This document shows positions 8,824 to 17,054 of a stretch of 64,000 nucleotides of DNA, one piece after another; within the stretch, counting starts at the first letter, position 1; each line of letters opens with the position of its first letter. The notes beneath the pieces were generated by a model. That model saw only the letters and a program-made list of their open reading frames with translations, was not told the DNA's origin and ran no database searches. This DNA comes from Actinomadura rubteroloni (GTDB taxonomy: Bacteria > Actinomycetota > Actinomycetes > Streptosporangiales > Streptosporangiaceae): assembly GCF_002911665.1 (NCBI RefSeq), contig NZ_MTBP01000001.1, positions 930,001-994,000 of the forward strand. Reading direction: 5' to 3'. The translations under genes and the position numbers were made by a program.

Positions 8824-9984
8824 TCACAGGGACAGGAACCGCCGGACGATCGGGATCTGCCGCGCCTCCTCCAGCAGGAACGAGTCGTGCCCGTACGGCG
8901 CGTCGAGCACGTGCGCCTCGACCGGCTTGCCGAGCGCCCGCAGCGCCCGCTCGATCGCGTGCGACCCGGACGGCGGGTACAGCCAGTCCGAGTCGAACGA
9001 GATCAGCAGCGTGCGGGCCGTGACGTCGGCGAACGCCCGTTCCAGCGAGCCGCCGTGCTGGCGCGCGAGATCGAAGTACGTCAGCGCCCGCGACAGCAGC
9101 AGGTAGGTGTTCGCGTCGAACCGGCGGACGAACCCGTCCGCCTGGTGCCGCAGGTAGTTCTCGACCTGGAACTCGGGTTCGGTGAGCGTGTGGCGGATGT
9201 CGTCGGAGAACTGGAGACGCCGTCCGAACTTGCCGTCGAGTGCGGCGGCGGACAGGTACGTAATGTGCCCGACCATCCGCGCGAGGCCCATCCCTGAGTC
9301 GGGGGAGCGTCCGGTGCCGTAGTAGCGGCCGTCCTGCCAATCGGGGTCGCGCAGAATCGCTTCGCGCGCGATGGCGTTCCACGCCACACCTTGCGGCGAC
9401 AGCGCGTGCGTGGACGCGATGGCCACGACGGCGTCCACCTTGTCCGGGTAGAGGATGGCCCACTCCAGCGCCCGCATCCCGCCGAGCGAGCCCCCGGCGA
9501 CGGCGGCGAGCCGGTCGACGCCGAGGGCGGTGAGCAGCGCGCGTTCGGTGCGGACCATGTCCGCGACCGTGACGACCGGGAAGTCCGGCCCGTACGGGCG
9601 GCCGGTCGCGGGATCGGGCGCGGACGGCCCGGTCGTCCCGCCGCAGCCGCCGAGCACGTTCGCCGCGACGACGAAGAAGTGATCGGTGTCGAACGCCTTG
9701 CCGGGGCCGATCATGCCGTCCCACCAGCCGAGGTTCCGGCCGCCGCGCGCCGCGAACCCGTCGCGCGTGCCGGTCGGCGTCGCGGACGTCCCGGCGGCGT
9801 GCGCGTCGCCGCTCAGCGCGTGGCACACGAGGATCGCGTTGTCGCGCGCGGGGGACAGCGTCCCGTACGTCTCGTAGGCGACGCGGACGGGGGACAGCGC
9901 ACGCCCGCAGTCGAGCGGGACCGGGCCGGGGAGGTCGAGGATCCGCGTCTCGACGGTTCCGACGGAACCGGCCGCGAGCTTCAT
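8824..9984 (-). CDS. metX: Homoserine O-acetyltransferase
   Basis: A 386-residue alpha/beta-hydrolase-fold acetyltransferase that activates homoserine with acetyl-CoA. Family features: the early segment VRVAYETYGTL, the CHALSGDAHAAG region, the nucleophile elbow GGSLGGMRALEW (catalytic Ser), and the C-terminal catalytic acid/His region ending PYGHDSFLLE. First gene of the metX-metY-CoA-binding operon. Upstream, the reverse strand has a TTGACA hexamer at 10016-10021 that may be its -35 element, facing the divergent osmC gene. Confidence 0.93.
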   Translation of the reverse strand: MKLAAGSVGTVETRILDLPGPVPLDCGRALSPVRVAYETYGTLSPARDNAILVCHALSGDAHAAGTSATPTGTRDGFAARGGRNLGWWDGMIGPGKAFDTDHFFVVAANVLGGCGGTTGPSAPDPATGRPYGPDFPVVTVADMVRTERALLTALGVDRLAAVAGGSLGGMRALEWAILYPDKVDAVVAIASTHALSPQGVAWNAIAREAILRDPDWQDGRYYGTGRSPDSGMGLARMVGHITYLSAAALDGKFGRRLQFSDDIRHTLTEPEFQVENYLRHQADGFVRRFDANTYLLLSRALTYFDLARQHGGSLERAFADVTARTLLISFDSDWLYPPSGSHAIERALRALGKPVEAHVLDAPYGHDSFLLEEARQIPIVRRFLSL

Positions 9985-10054
9985 GGGGCTATGTTGCCCG
10001 GCTCACCGCGTGTATTGTCAAGCTTACCGGTAGGCAAACATGGAAAGGGTCGCC

Positions 10055-10603
10055 ATGACCACGGTCTCCAACGGTGTCAACGTCAAGGCGCTGCTCGACG
10101 CGCGGGACGCGCTGAAGGGCGCCCCCGAGGCCGCCCAGTTCACGTGGCGCGCCACGTCGAAGTGGCAGGACGGCGTCCACAGCACGACGCGCATCCAGCA
10201 GTTCTTCGGCCTCGGCCAGGAGCAGAACCACAAGTCCGAGGCCGTCTTCGAGGCCGACCACCCCGAGGTCTTCGCCGCCGAGGACAACGGCATCACGCCG
10301 ATCGAGTACCTGCTCGTCGGGCTCGCGAGCTGCCTGACCGCCGGGGTCGCGTCCGTCGCGCAGAACCGGGGGATCCAGCTCCGGTCCGTCGAGTCCACGG
10401 TCGAGGGCAACCACGACATCCGGGGCATCCTCGGCGCGGACAGCGACGTGCGCAACGGGTTCAACGACATCAAGGTGACGTTCACCATCGACGCCGACGC
10501 GTCCGAGAAGGACATCGAGGCGCTGGTCGCCCAGTCGCAGAAGCGGTCGGCGGTGTTCGACGCGCTCACCAACCCGACCAGCGTCACCGTCGAAGTGGCC
10601 TAG
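10055..10603 (+). CDS. OsmC family protein
   Basis: A 182-residue OsmC/Ohr-fold protein, a family that reduces organic peroxides through reactive cysteines. The segment PIEYLLVGLASCLTAGVASVAQNRGI matches the core helix and its Cys. I see only one cysteine in the whole protein; the place where the second, resolving cysteine normally sits reads RSAVFDALTNP. So if it is a peroxidase, it lacks the usual pair and its role is uncertain. Start ATG 10055 is preferred (GGAAAG 6-11 nt upstream) over an ATG 5 codons earlier. The divergent intergenic region with metX contains the 8-bp palindrome TACCGGTA at 10025-10032. Confidence 0.85.
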   Translation: MTTVSNGVNVKALLDARDALKGAPEAAQFTWRATSKWQDGVHSTTRIQQFFGLGQEQNHKSEAVFEADHPEVFAAEDNGITPIEYLLVGLASCLTAGVASVAQNRGIQLRSVESTVEGNHDIRGILGADSDVRNGFNDIKVTFTIDADASEKDIEALVAQSQKRSAVFDALTNPTSVTVEVA

Positions 10604-10613
10604 GAGCGCCGAC

Positions 10614-11831
10614 ATCGAGCACGTCACGACGGCCGTCGTCGGCGCGGGGCACGCGGGCCTGGCGGCGAGCCGCTTCTTGAGCGACCGCTCAATCGAGCAC
10701 GTCGTCCTGGAACGCGGCGAGATCGCCAACTCCTGGCGGCGCGAACGCTGGGACTCGCTGCGGCTGCTCACGCCCAACCGGCAGAGCCGCCTGCCCGGCC
10801 ACCGCTACGACGGCCCGGACCCCGACGGCTACATGACGGCGGGCGAGGTCGCCGACTTCATCGCCGGGTTCGCCAAGGTCGCGGACGCGCCCGTCCGCAC
10901 CGGCGTGGACGTCACGTCGGTGCGGGCCGGGCGCACCGGCTACGAGCTGGAGACGAGCCTCGGGCCGCTCGGCGCGCGGTCGGTCGTCCTCGCGTCGGGC
11001 GCGTGCAACCGGCCCGTCGTGCCGCCGTTCCACACCGAGGTGCCCGCGTCCGTCGTCCAGGTGACGCCGTTCGACTACGCCGCGCCCGACCGGCTCCCGG
11101 ACGGCGGCGTGCTCGTCGTCGGCGCGTCGGCGACCGGCGTGCAGCTCGCGGCCGAGATCCGCCGGACGGGCCGTCCGGTCACGCTCGCGGCCGGCGAGCA
11201 CGTCCGGCTGCCGCGCACCTACCGGGGCCGCGACGTGCTCGGGTGGATGGAGGCGTCCGGCGTCTGGGACCAGCGGTACGACGAGATCGACGACCTGACG
11301 CGCGCCCGGCGGCTGCCGTCGCCGCAGCTCGTCGGGTCTCCCGCGCGCGAGACGCTGGGGCTCAACGAGCTGTCGGCGCTCGGCGTCGAGATCGTCGGAC
11401 GGCTCGCCGCCGTGCGCGACGGGTGGGCGCTGTTCTCCGGCGGGCTGCGCAACGTCGCGTCGCTCGCCGACCTCAAGATGGAACGGCTGCTGGACACGTT
11501 CGACGCGTGGGCGGCCTCGTCCGGGACCGACGCGCCGCCGCCCGAGCGGTTCGCGCCGACACGGGTCCCCGCGTCGCCCCGGCTGCGGCTCGACCTGCGC
11601 GGCGGCGAGATCCGCACGGTCGTGTGGGCGACCGGGTTCCGGCCCGAGTACGGCTGGCTGCACGTGCCCGTCCTGGACGACAAGGGACGCCTGCGCCACG
11701 ACGGCGGCGTCGTCGGACCCGGGCTGTACGCGCTGGGCCTGCCGGTGCTGCGGCGCCGCAAGTCCACGTTCCTGCACGGCGTCGAGGACGACGCCCGCGA
11801 GGTGATCGCGCACCTCGCCGCCGCGCTGTGA
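10614..11831 (+). CDS. FAD-dependent oxidoreductase with ATC start
   Basis: Flavin-dependent pyridine-nucleotide oxidoreductase/monooxygenase-like protein (405 aa). From the ATC codon at 10614 the N-terminus reads I-E-H-V-T-T-AVVGAGHAGLAASRF, the FAD-binding GxGxxG motif; later come WRRERWDSLRLLTPN, a second dinucleotide motif VLVVGASATGVQLAAE, and a C-terminal ATGFRPEYGWL element, as in small FAD/NAD(P) enzymes. No ATG, GTG or TTG lies in frame upstream of the motif; the first normal candidate (TTG 10677) would delete the FAD loop. GGAG sits 7 nt before ATC. So the start is ATC, or a mutated ATG. It follows osmC by 10 nt. Confidence 0.8.
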   Translation: MEHVTTAVVGAGHAGLAASRFLSDRSIEHVVLERGEIANSWRRERWDSLRLLTPNRQSRLPGHRYDGPDPDGYMTAGEVADFIAGFAKVADAPVRTGVDVTSVRAGRTGYELETSLGPLGARSVVLASGACNRPVVPPFHTEVPASVVQVTPFDYAAPDRLPDGGVLVVGASATGVQLAAEIRRTGRPVTLAAGEHVRLPRTYRGRDVLGWMEASGVWDQRYDEIDDLTRARRLPSPQLVGSPARETLGLNELSALGVEIVGRLAAVRDGWALFSGGLRNVASLADLKMERLLDTFDAWAASSGTDAPPPERFAPTRVPASPRLRLDLRGGEIRTVVWATGFRPEYGWLHVPVLDDKGRLRHDGGVVGPGLYALGLPVLRRRKSTFLHGVEDDAREVIAHLAAAL

Positions 11832-11861
11832 CGGTACGGTAAGCCCGAAAAGGGGGCTGCC

Positions 11862-12203
11862 GTGCCGTTGCGCCAGGGACTCAAGGACGCGCTCGTCGTC
11901 GCGATGAAGAGCCGGGACCGGACCGCCGCGTCCGTCCTGCGGACGACGCTCGCCGCGATCGACAACGCCGGGGCCGTCGCGGTCGCGGACGCGGGAGCGC
12001 AGGCCGTCGAGCTGACCCCGGTCGGCGTCGGCGCGACCGAGGTGCCCCGGCGCGACCTCACCGAGGACGACGTCGAGAAGATCGTCCGCGCGGAACTCGC
12101 CGAGCGCCGCACGCTCGCCGCCGACTACGCCCGCGCCGGGAAGGCAGAGCAGGCCGAGCGCTTCCAGGCCGAGGCCGACGTCCTCGCCGGCGTCCTCGGC
12201 TAG
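11862..12203 (+). CDS. GatB/YqeY domain protein
   Basis: A 113-residue YqeY-type helical protein. This family resembles the C-terminal tRNA-binding part of GatB and is often an orphan in actinobacteria; its role is uncertain. Visible family segments are LRQGLKDALVVAMKSRDRTAASVLRTTLAAIDNAG at the N-terminus and the C-terminal EQAERFQAEADVLAGVLG. GTG start at 11862. It is 30 nt after the oxidoreductase and convergent with the TetR gene, whose stop overlaps its end by 4 nt. Confidence 0.85.
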   Translation: MPLRQGLKDALVVAMKSRDRTAASVLRTTLAAIDNAGAVAVADAGAQAVELTPVGVGATEVPRRDLTEDDVEKIVRAELAERRTLAADYARAGKAEQAERFQAEADVLAGVLG

Positions 12204-12880
12204 CGCCCTTCGGCCAGCTCGCGCATGTACTGCTCGTACAAGACGGTGAACAGGGTGATCGAGATCTCGGTGATCTCGTCCAGCGTGGCGTCCAGATGGC
12301 CGAGGACCCGTTCGGTCATGAGCTCGTTGAACGCCCCGACGAGCTGCGTCGTGCCCATCTGGATGCGCTTGGTGCGCGGGATCCCGACGGTCTCGGTCAG
12401 GACGCCGATGATGAACTCGGCGAAGTCGCGTTTGACCTGCCGGTACCGCTCCTCGGAGCCGTGCGTCGCGACCCGGATGATCTCGCGGAACGCCAGGCGC
12501 GTCACGCGCGGGTCGGTGCCGAAGGCGTGGACGGTGGCGGTCAGCCCGGCCGTGATCCGCTGCTCGATCGTGGGACCGGCTTCGGCGACGGCGATGAGCG
12601 CCGCCTCCTGCCCCTGCCGGATCAGGTCGTCGTAGATCGTGAGCATCAGGGCCTCGCGGTCGGCGAACGACTCGTAGAAGTACTTCTTGGCGAGCCCCGC
12701 CTGCCGGCAGACGGCCTCGACGGTGGTGGCGGGGTATCCCACGGTGCCGAACAGCTCCAGCCCGGCTTCGAGCAGGCCGGTGCGACGTGCGGCCTGGCGT
12801 TCGTCGCCGTCCATGCCGCGATAGCGACGCTTGTCACTGGATTCCGGTCCCGCCATCGTCGTTTTCGTCTCCGGCTTCAT
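12200..12880 (-). CDS. TetR family transcriptional regulator
   Basis: A 226-residue one-component repressor. The N-terminal HTH is GLELFGTVGYPATTVEAVCRQAGLAKKYFYESFADREAL, ending in the usual KKYFYESF turn. The C-terminal ligand domain is helical with no recognised specificity. Start taken at ATG 12880; ATG 12856 and 12814 are alternatives, as the first 22 residues are outside the conserved fold. It is divergent from the secreted lipase gene at 12963, 82 bp away, so it may regulate that lipase. I saw no clear palindrome in this short gap. Confidence 0.85.
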   Translation of the reverse strand: MKPETKTTMAGPESSDKRRYRGMDGDERQAARRTGLLEAGLELFGTVGYPATTVEAVCRQAGLAKKYFYESFADREALMLTIYDDLIRQGQEAALIAVAEAGPTIEQRITAGLTATVHAFGTDPRVTRLAFREIIRVATHGSEERYRQVKRDFAEFIIGVLTETVGIPRTKRIQMGTTQLVGAFNELMTERVLGHLDATLDEITEISITLFTVLYEQYMRELAEGR

Positions 12881-12962
12881 AGTTTCCGTCGCCGTCGTCT
12901 GTCACATTTGCGTCCTGCTCATCGGAGACGGGGCCGTCTCTGATGCCCCCCGAGGAGGAGCT

Positions 12963-14234
12963 GTGAAGATCACGTCCGCGCTCGCGGCACTGAGTGTAAG
13001 TGCCGCGCTGGTGACGGTCCCCGTCGCCTGGGCCGAGACCGCGTCGGCGGACACCGGGTGTTCCGCCAGTGACGCCGACATCTACAAGCCGCCCGCGTCC
13101 GTGACGGGCAGCCCCGGCGACATTCTCGCGTGCGCGCCGACGCAGCTCACGTTCATCCCGAACGCGCCCAAGCTCAAGGCGTGGAAGGTCCAGTACGTCA
13201 CCACCGACGCCAAGGGCAACAAGGTCGCCGCGTCCGGCACGGTCGCCGTGCCCGAGGCCGCCTGGACCAAGGGCGGATCCCGGCCGACCGTCGCCTACGC
13301 GCCGTTCACGCACGGCTCGGGCTCGCAGTGCTCGCTGTCCAAGCAGATGACGACCGGGTTCAACGACCAGTACGAGGCGCCGAACCTGTCCGGCTTCCTC
13401 AACCAGGGCTGGGCGCTCGCCGCCACGGACGGCGTCGGCTACCTGGACGGCCAGACCCACTACTACGTCAACGGCAAGGCCAACGGCCCGGCCACCCTCG
13501 ACGTGGTGCGCGCGGCCCGCAAGCTGACGGGCACCGGCCTGACGGCGGACGGCAAGGTCGCCATCGACGGCTACTCCGAGGGCGCCAACACCGCCGGGTG
13601 GGCCGCGCAGCTCGCCGCGTCCTACGCCCCCGACCTCAACGTCGTGGGTGCGGCGGCGGGCGGCATCCCGGCCAACCTCAAGGCCGCCGCCAAGCAGCTC
13701 AACGGCAGCTTCTTCGCCGGGTTCCTCGCCGACACGCTCATCGGGCTCAAGGCGCAGTACCCCGAGATGCCCTTCGACCAGCTCATGAACGACGCGGGCC
13801 GGCAGGCGGAGAAGGACGTCAAGGCCAACTGCCTGTTCGGGACGCTCGCGGTGTTCGCCGGCGCGAAGGTCGAGAACTTCTCCACCGACAAGCTGTCGCT
13901 GGAGCAGCTCTACGCCGTGAAGGGCCCGAACGGCCAGACGTGGGGCGAGATCGCCGACAGCCTCAACCTCGGCCAGGACGTCGGCGGGCCGAACTCCTCG
14001 GCCACGTACAAGATCGGCTTCCCGGTCTTCCTGTACCGCGGGTTCTTCGAGGAGATCCTGCCGCACGAGCCGCAGGACCAGCTCCACAAGGCCTACTGCC
14101 AGGCCGGCGTCCAGAACACCTACAAGATCGGGTACCCGCTGGAGCACGCGACCACGATGTTCGGCGCCGCCGGTGACGTCCTGAACTTCCTGACCGACCG
14201 CTTCGACGGCAAGCCGTTCCAGAACGGCTGCTGA
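12963..14234 (+). CDS. Secretory lipase (LIP family)
   Basis: A 423-residue secreted alpha/beta hydrolase of the secretory-lipase family. A Sec signal (ITSALAALSVSAALVTVPVAWA) is followed by the mature enzyme. The nucleophile elbow is GYSEGANTAGWAAQLA with catalytic Ser205; a C-terminal histidine (LEHATTMF) completes the likely triad, with the Asp in between. Cysteines are spaced as in secreted lipases (CSAS, CAPT, CSLSK, CLFG, CQAG, final C). Start GTG 12963, with GAGGAGG a few nt upstream. Paralogue of the lipase at 25313. Confidence 0.85.
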   Translation: MKITSALAALSVSAALVTVPVAWAETASADTGCSASDADIYKPPASVTGSPGDILACAPTQLTFIPNAPKLKAWKVQYVTTDAKGNKVAASGTVAVPEAAWTKGGSRPTVAYAPFTHGSGSQCSLSKQMTTGFNDQYEAPNLSGFLNQGWALAATDGVGYLDGQTHYYVNGKANGPATLDVVRAARKLTGTGLTADGKVAIDGYSEGANTAGWAAQLAASYAPDLNVVGAAAGGIPANLKAAAKQLNGSFFAGFLADTLIGLKAQYPEMPFDQLMNDAGRQAEKDVKANCLFGTLAVFAGAKVENFSTDKLSLEQLYAVKGPNGQTWGEIADSLNLGQDVGGPNSSATYKIGFPVFLYRGFFEEILPHEPQDQLHKAYCQAGVQNTYKIGYPLEHATTMFGAAGDVLNFLTDRFDGKPFQNGC

Positions 14235-14240
14235 TCCCGG

Positions 14241-14274
14241 CCGGGGCCCCGGACACACCTCCCCGGGGCCCCGG
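14241..14274 (+). terminator. Hairpin terminator after lipase
   Basis: Two copies of the 12-bp self-complementary sequence CCGGGGCCCCGG at 14241-14252 and 14263-14274, separated by 10 nt, form a strong stem right after the lipase stop. No T-tract. Confidence 0.7.
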
Positions 14275-14308
14275 TCTCCCCGCCCGACGCAGGAACGGAG
14301 CCCTCGAC

Positions 14309-15436
14309 ATGACCAGCACCGTGGTGTCCCGCATGATGCGGCTGCTCGCCCACGACGGTTCCGTCCCGCGCGCGGGCGCGCACCTGTCCGACGCGGACGT
14401 GAAAGAACTCGGGAACGAACTCGACGCGCTCCGCCAGGAGGTCCTCGCCGATCTCGGCGCCGCCGACGCCCGCTACATCCGGCGCGTCATCGCGGCGCAG
14501 CGCGGCCTTGAGGTCGCGGGCCGCGCGCTGCTGTTCGGCGCGTCCCGCCGGTGGGCGTGGTGGACGGGGACGGCCTGCCTGACCGTGGCCAAGGCGCTGG
14601 AGAACATGGAGATCGGCCACAACGTCATGCACGGCCAGTGGGACTGGATGCGGGATCCGAAAATCCATTCCACGACCTGGGAGTGGGACAACGCCTGCCC
14701 CGCCGACCAGTGGAAGCACGCCCACAACGTCCTGCACCACACCTACACCAACATCCTCGGAAAAGACCGCGACATCGGTTACACGATCCTGCGCGTCAAC
14801 GGCGCCCAGCCGTGGCACCCGGTCCATCTGGCCCAGCCTTTCTACAATCTGCTGTTCGCCGGGCTGTTCGAGTTGGGCAACGCCGTGTACGACCTCGGCG
14901 CCCAGCTCGAATCGGGCGAGAAGACCGAGGAGGAGTTGAAGCAGGGCCTCGCCGACATCGGACGCAAGTTCGCCCGCCAGGCGCTCAAGGACTACGTCGC
15001 CTTCCCGGTGCTCGCCGGGCGCAACGCCCGGTACGTGCTGACCGCGAACCTTGCCGCCAACATCCTGCGCAACGCCTGGGTCCACACCGTCATCTTCTGC
15101 GGCCATTTCCCGGGCGACGTCGACGTGTTCCCGGAAACCGTCCTGGACGGCGAGACGCGCGGCCAGTGGTACCTGCGGCAACTCCTCGGCTCCGCCGACA
15201 TCACCGGCGGCCCGCTGCTGCACCTGCTCACCGGGAACCTGTCGCACCAGATCGAGCACCACCTCTTCCCGGACGTCCCCAGCAACCGCCTGGCCCGCAT
15301 CGCGCCGCGCGTCCAGGAGATCTGCGCCCGCTACGGGCTGCCCTACCATTCCGGCTCCTTTCCCCGGCAGGTCGCGAGCCATTGGGGAAAGGTCGTCCGG
15401 CACGCGTTCCCGAGCCGCGGGAAGCACTGGGGCTGA
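14309..15436 (+). CDS. Membrane fatty-acid desaturase
   Basis: A 375-residue membrane di-iron desaturase. The three histidine boxes are visible: GHNVMHG (first, HxxxH), HAHNVLHHTY (second, HxxHH), and HQIEHH near the end (third). Such enzymes introduce double bonds into membrane-lipid acyl chains, using ferredoxin or a similar electron donor. Hydrophobic segments lie around the boxes. It begins 74 nt after the lipase and is followed by an epimerase 24 nt downstream, so it may share an operon with the latter. Family assignment is firm; the regiospecificity is unknown. Confidence 0.88.
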   Translation: MTSTVVSRMMRLLAHDGSVPRAGAHLSDADVKELGNELDALRQEVLADLGAADARYIRRVIAAQRGLEVAGRALLFGASRRWAWWTGTACLTVAKALENMEIGHNVMHGQWDWMRDPKIHSTTWEWDNACPADQWKHAHNVLHHTYTNILGKDRDIGYTILRVNGAQPWHPVHLAQPFYNLLFAGLFELGNAVYDLGAQLESGEKTEEELKQGLADIGRKFARQALKDYVAFPVLAGRNARYVLTANLAANILRNAWVHTVIFCGHFPGDVDVFPETVLDGETRGQWYLRQLLGSADITGGPLLHLLTGNLSHQIEHHLFPDVPSNRLARIAPRVQEICARYGLPYHSGSFPRQVASHWGKVVRHAFPSRGKHWG

Positions 15437-15460
15437 GACGCCCCCCTCGAAAGGTGGCCG

Positions 15461-16426
15461 ATGCACGTCTTCATCACCGGCGCGAACGGCTTCATCGGCC
15501 GCGCGCTCGCCGAACGGCTGACCGCGCGCGGGGACGTCGTGACCGGCGTCGACCTGGTGCCGGGCCCCGGCGTCGAGGGCGGTGACATCACGAAGCCGGG
15601 GGCGTGGCAGGACGGGCTCGCCGGCGCGGACGTGGTCGTCCACACCGCCGCGATCGTCTCCAACGCCGCCGGGATGGACGCGCAGTGGCGGGTCAACACC
15701 GTCGGCACGCGCCGCGTCCTCGACGCCGCCGGGCGCGCCGGAGTGTCCCGGTTCGTCCTACTGTCGTCGGTGCGGGCGTTCTCCGACACCGGGTTCCCGG
15801 ACGGCGTCACCGAGGACCATCCCGTGCGCCCGGACGGCAACCCGTACGTCGACACCAAGATCGCGTGTGAGCAGGTCGCGCTCCAGGCGCACGCCGCCGG
15901 GGAGATCGAGGCCGTGATCGTCCGGCCCGGCGACGTGTACGGACCGGGGTGCCGGCCGTGGACGGTCCTGCCCGTCGAACTGATCAGGAAGAACCGGTTC
16001 GTGCTGCCCGCGATGGGCAACGGCGTCTTCAGCCCGGTCTACATCGACGACCTGGTGGACGGCCTCCTGCTCGCCGCATGGCATCCCGGCGCCGCCGGGC
16101 AGGTGTTCACGCTCAGCGGCGGCACCGGCGTGACCTGCAAGGAGTTCTTCGGGTACTACCACCGGATGCTCGGCAAGCGCGGGCCGCTCGTCGTGCCGAC
16201 CGCCGCCGGGCTCCCGGCCGTCGCGGCGCTCGCGGCGCTCGCCCGGGTCGCCCGCGTGCGCAGCGAGCTGAACCCCGTCAGCCTGCGCTACCTCACGCGG
16301 ACCGGCACGTACTCCATCGCCAAGGCCCGCCGGACGCTCGGCTACCAGCCCGCCGTCGTCCTCGCGGACGGCATGGCCCTCACCCGGGAGTGGCTCGCCG
16401 CGCGCGGCCTGGTCCCTACGGGTTGA
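15461..16426 (+). CDS. NAD-dependent epimerase/dehydratase (extended SDR)
   Basis: A 321-residue extended short-chain dehydrogenase. The Rossmann motif is FITGANGFIGRALAERL; the catalytic Tyr/Lys pair is in NPYVDTKIACEQ (Y-x-x-x-K); a YGPGCRPWTVLPVELI substrate segment and YIDDLVDGL follow, as in 3-beta-HSD/NDP-sugar epimerase relatives. Substrate unknown; next to a desaturase, a lipid or sterol substrate is as likely as a nucleotide sugar. Its 3' end overlaps the convergent TetR gene by 11 bp. Confidence 0.82.
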   Translation: MHVFITGANGFIGRALAERLTARGDVVTGVDLVPGPGVEGGDITKPGAWQDGLAGADVVVHTAAIVSNAAGMDAQWRVNTVGTRRVLDAAGRAGVSRFVLLSSVRAFSDTGFPDGVTEDHPVRPDGNPYVDTKIACEQVALQAHAAGEIEAVIVRPGDVYGPGCRPWTVLPVELIRKNRFVLPAMGNGVFSPVYIDDLVDGLLLAAWHPGAAGQVFTLSGGTGVTCKEFFGYYHRMLGKRGPLVVPTAAGLPAVAALAALARVARVRSELNPVSLRYLTRTGTYSIAKARRTLGYQPAVVLADGMALTREWLAARGLVPTG

Positions 16427-17054
16427 GCCGCGCGTCGGCCACCGCGGTGAGCATCAGCGTGAGGCCGGACAGCAGCGCGGAGACCGGGGGCCGCTCGTCC
16501 AGCAGCAGCCAGTCGATCATCGCCTCGTTGACGCCGCCGACGACGGCCGTGGCCAGCAGCGCGTCGGAGGCCGGGTCCGGTTCGGCCGGGTTCGGCCTCC
16601 GGTCGTTGATGGCGTTCAGTTCGGCGGCCAGGAACTCGGCGTACTGCCGGATGACCGCGCGGCGGTGCGCCTCCATCTCGGCGGACACGCCGACGACCTC
16701 GATGCACTGCACGCGGGCGCGCCGGGGATCGGTCAGCAGATGGTCGCAGTAGGCCGTCAGCCCGGCGCGGACGCGGACCGCCGGGTCGACGGACTGGTCG
16801 GCGACGGCGGCGAGGACGGCGTCGAAGGTCGTCGTGACGATCTCGTCGTACAGGACGCGCAGCAGTTCCTCGCGGCTGCCGAACAGCTCGTAGAAGTGCG
16901 CGGGGGCGACGCCCGCCGTCCGGCAGACGTCGGCGATGGTCGTCGGGTTGTAGCCGGCCGTGCCGTACAGCTCCAGGGCCGCCGCGAGCAGCCGGTCCCG
17001 TCGTTCGCGCTGGCGCTGCTGCGGGTCGCGTCCGCCGTACGGTCGTCCTGTCAT
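16416..17054 (-). CDS. TetR family regulator, last gene of its operon
   Basis: A 212-residue TetR-type repressor. The HTH is LELYGTAGYNPTTIADVCRTAGVAPAHFYELFGSREEL. The start ATG 17054 overlaps the stop of the MBL gene (ATGA), so the regulator is the third gene of an SDR-MBL-TetR operon. A TGAAAT-N4-ATTTCA palindrome at the start of the first gene is the natural candidate operator. I infer autoregulation with an unknown acyl-CoA or lipid-like inducer. Confidence 0.85.
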   Translation of the reverse strand: MTGRPYGGRDPQQRQRERRDRLLAAALELYGTAGYNPTTIADVCRTAGVAPAHFYELFGSREELLRVLYDEIVTTTFDAVLAAVADQSVDPAVRVRAGLTAYCDHLLTDPRRARVQCIEVVGVSAEMEAHRRAVIRQYAEFLAAELNAINDRRPNPAEPDPASDALLATAVVGGVNEAMIDWLLLDERPPVSALLSGLTLMLTAVADARLNP

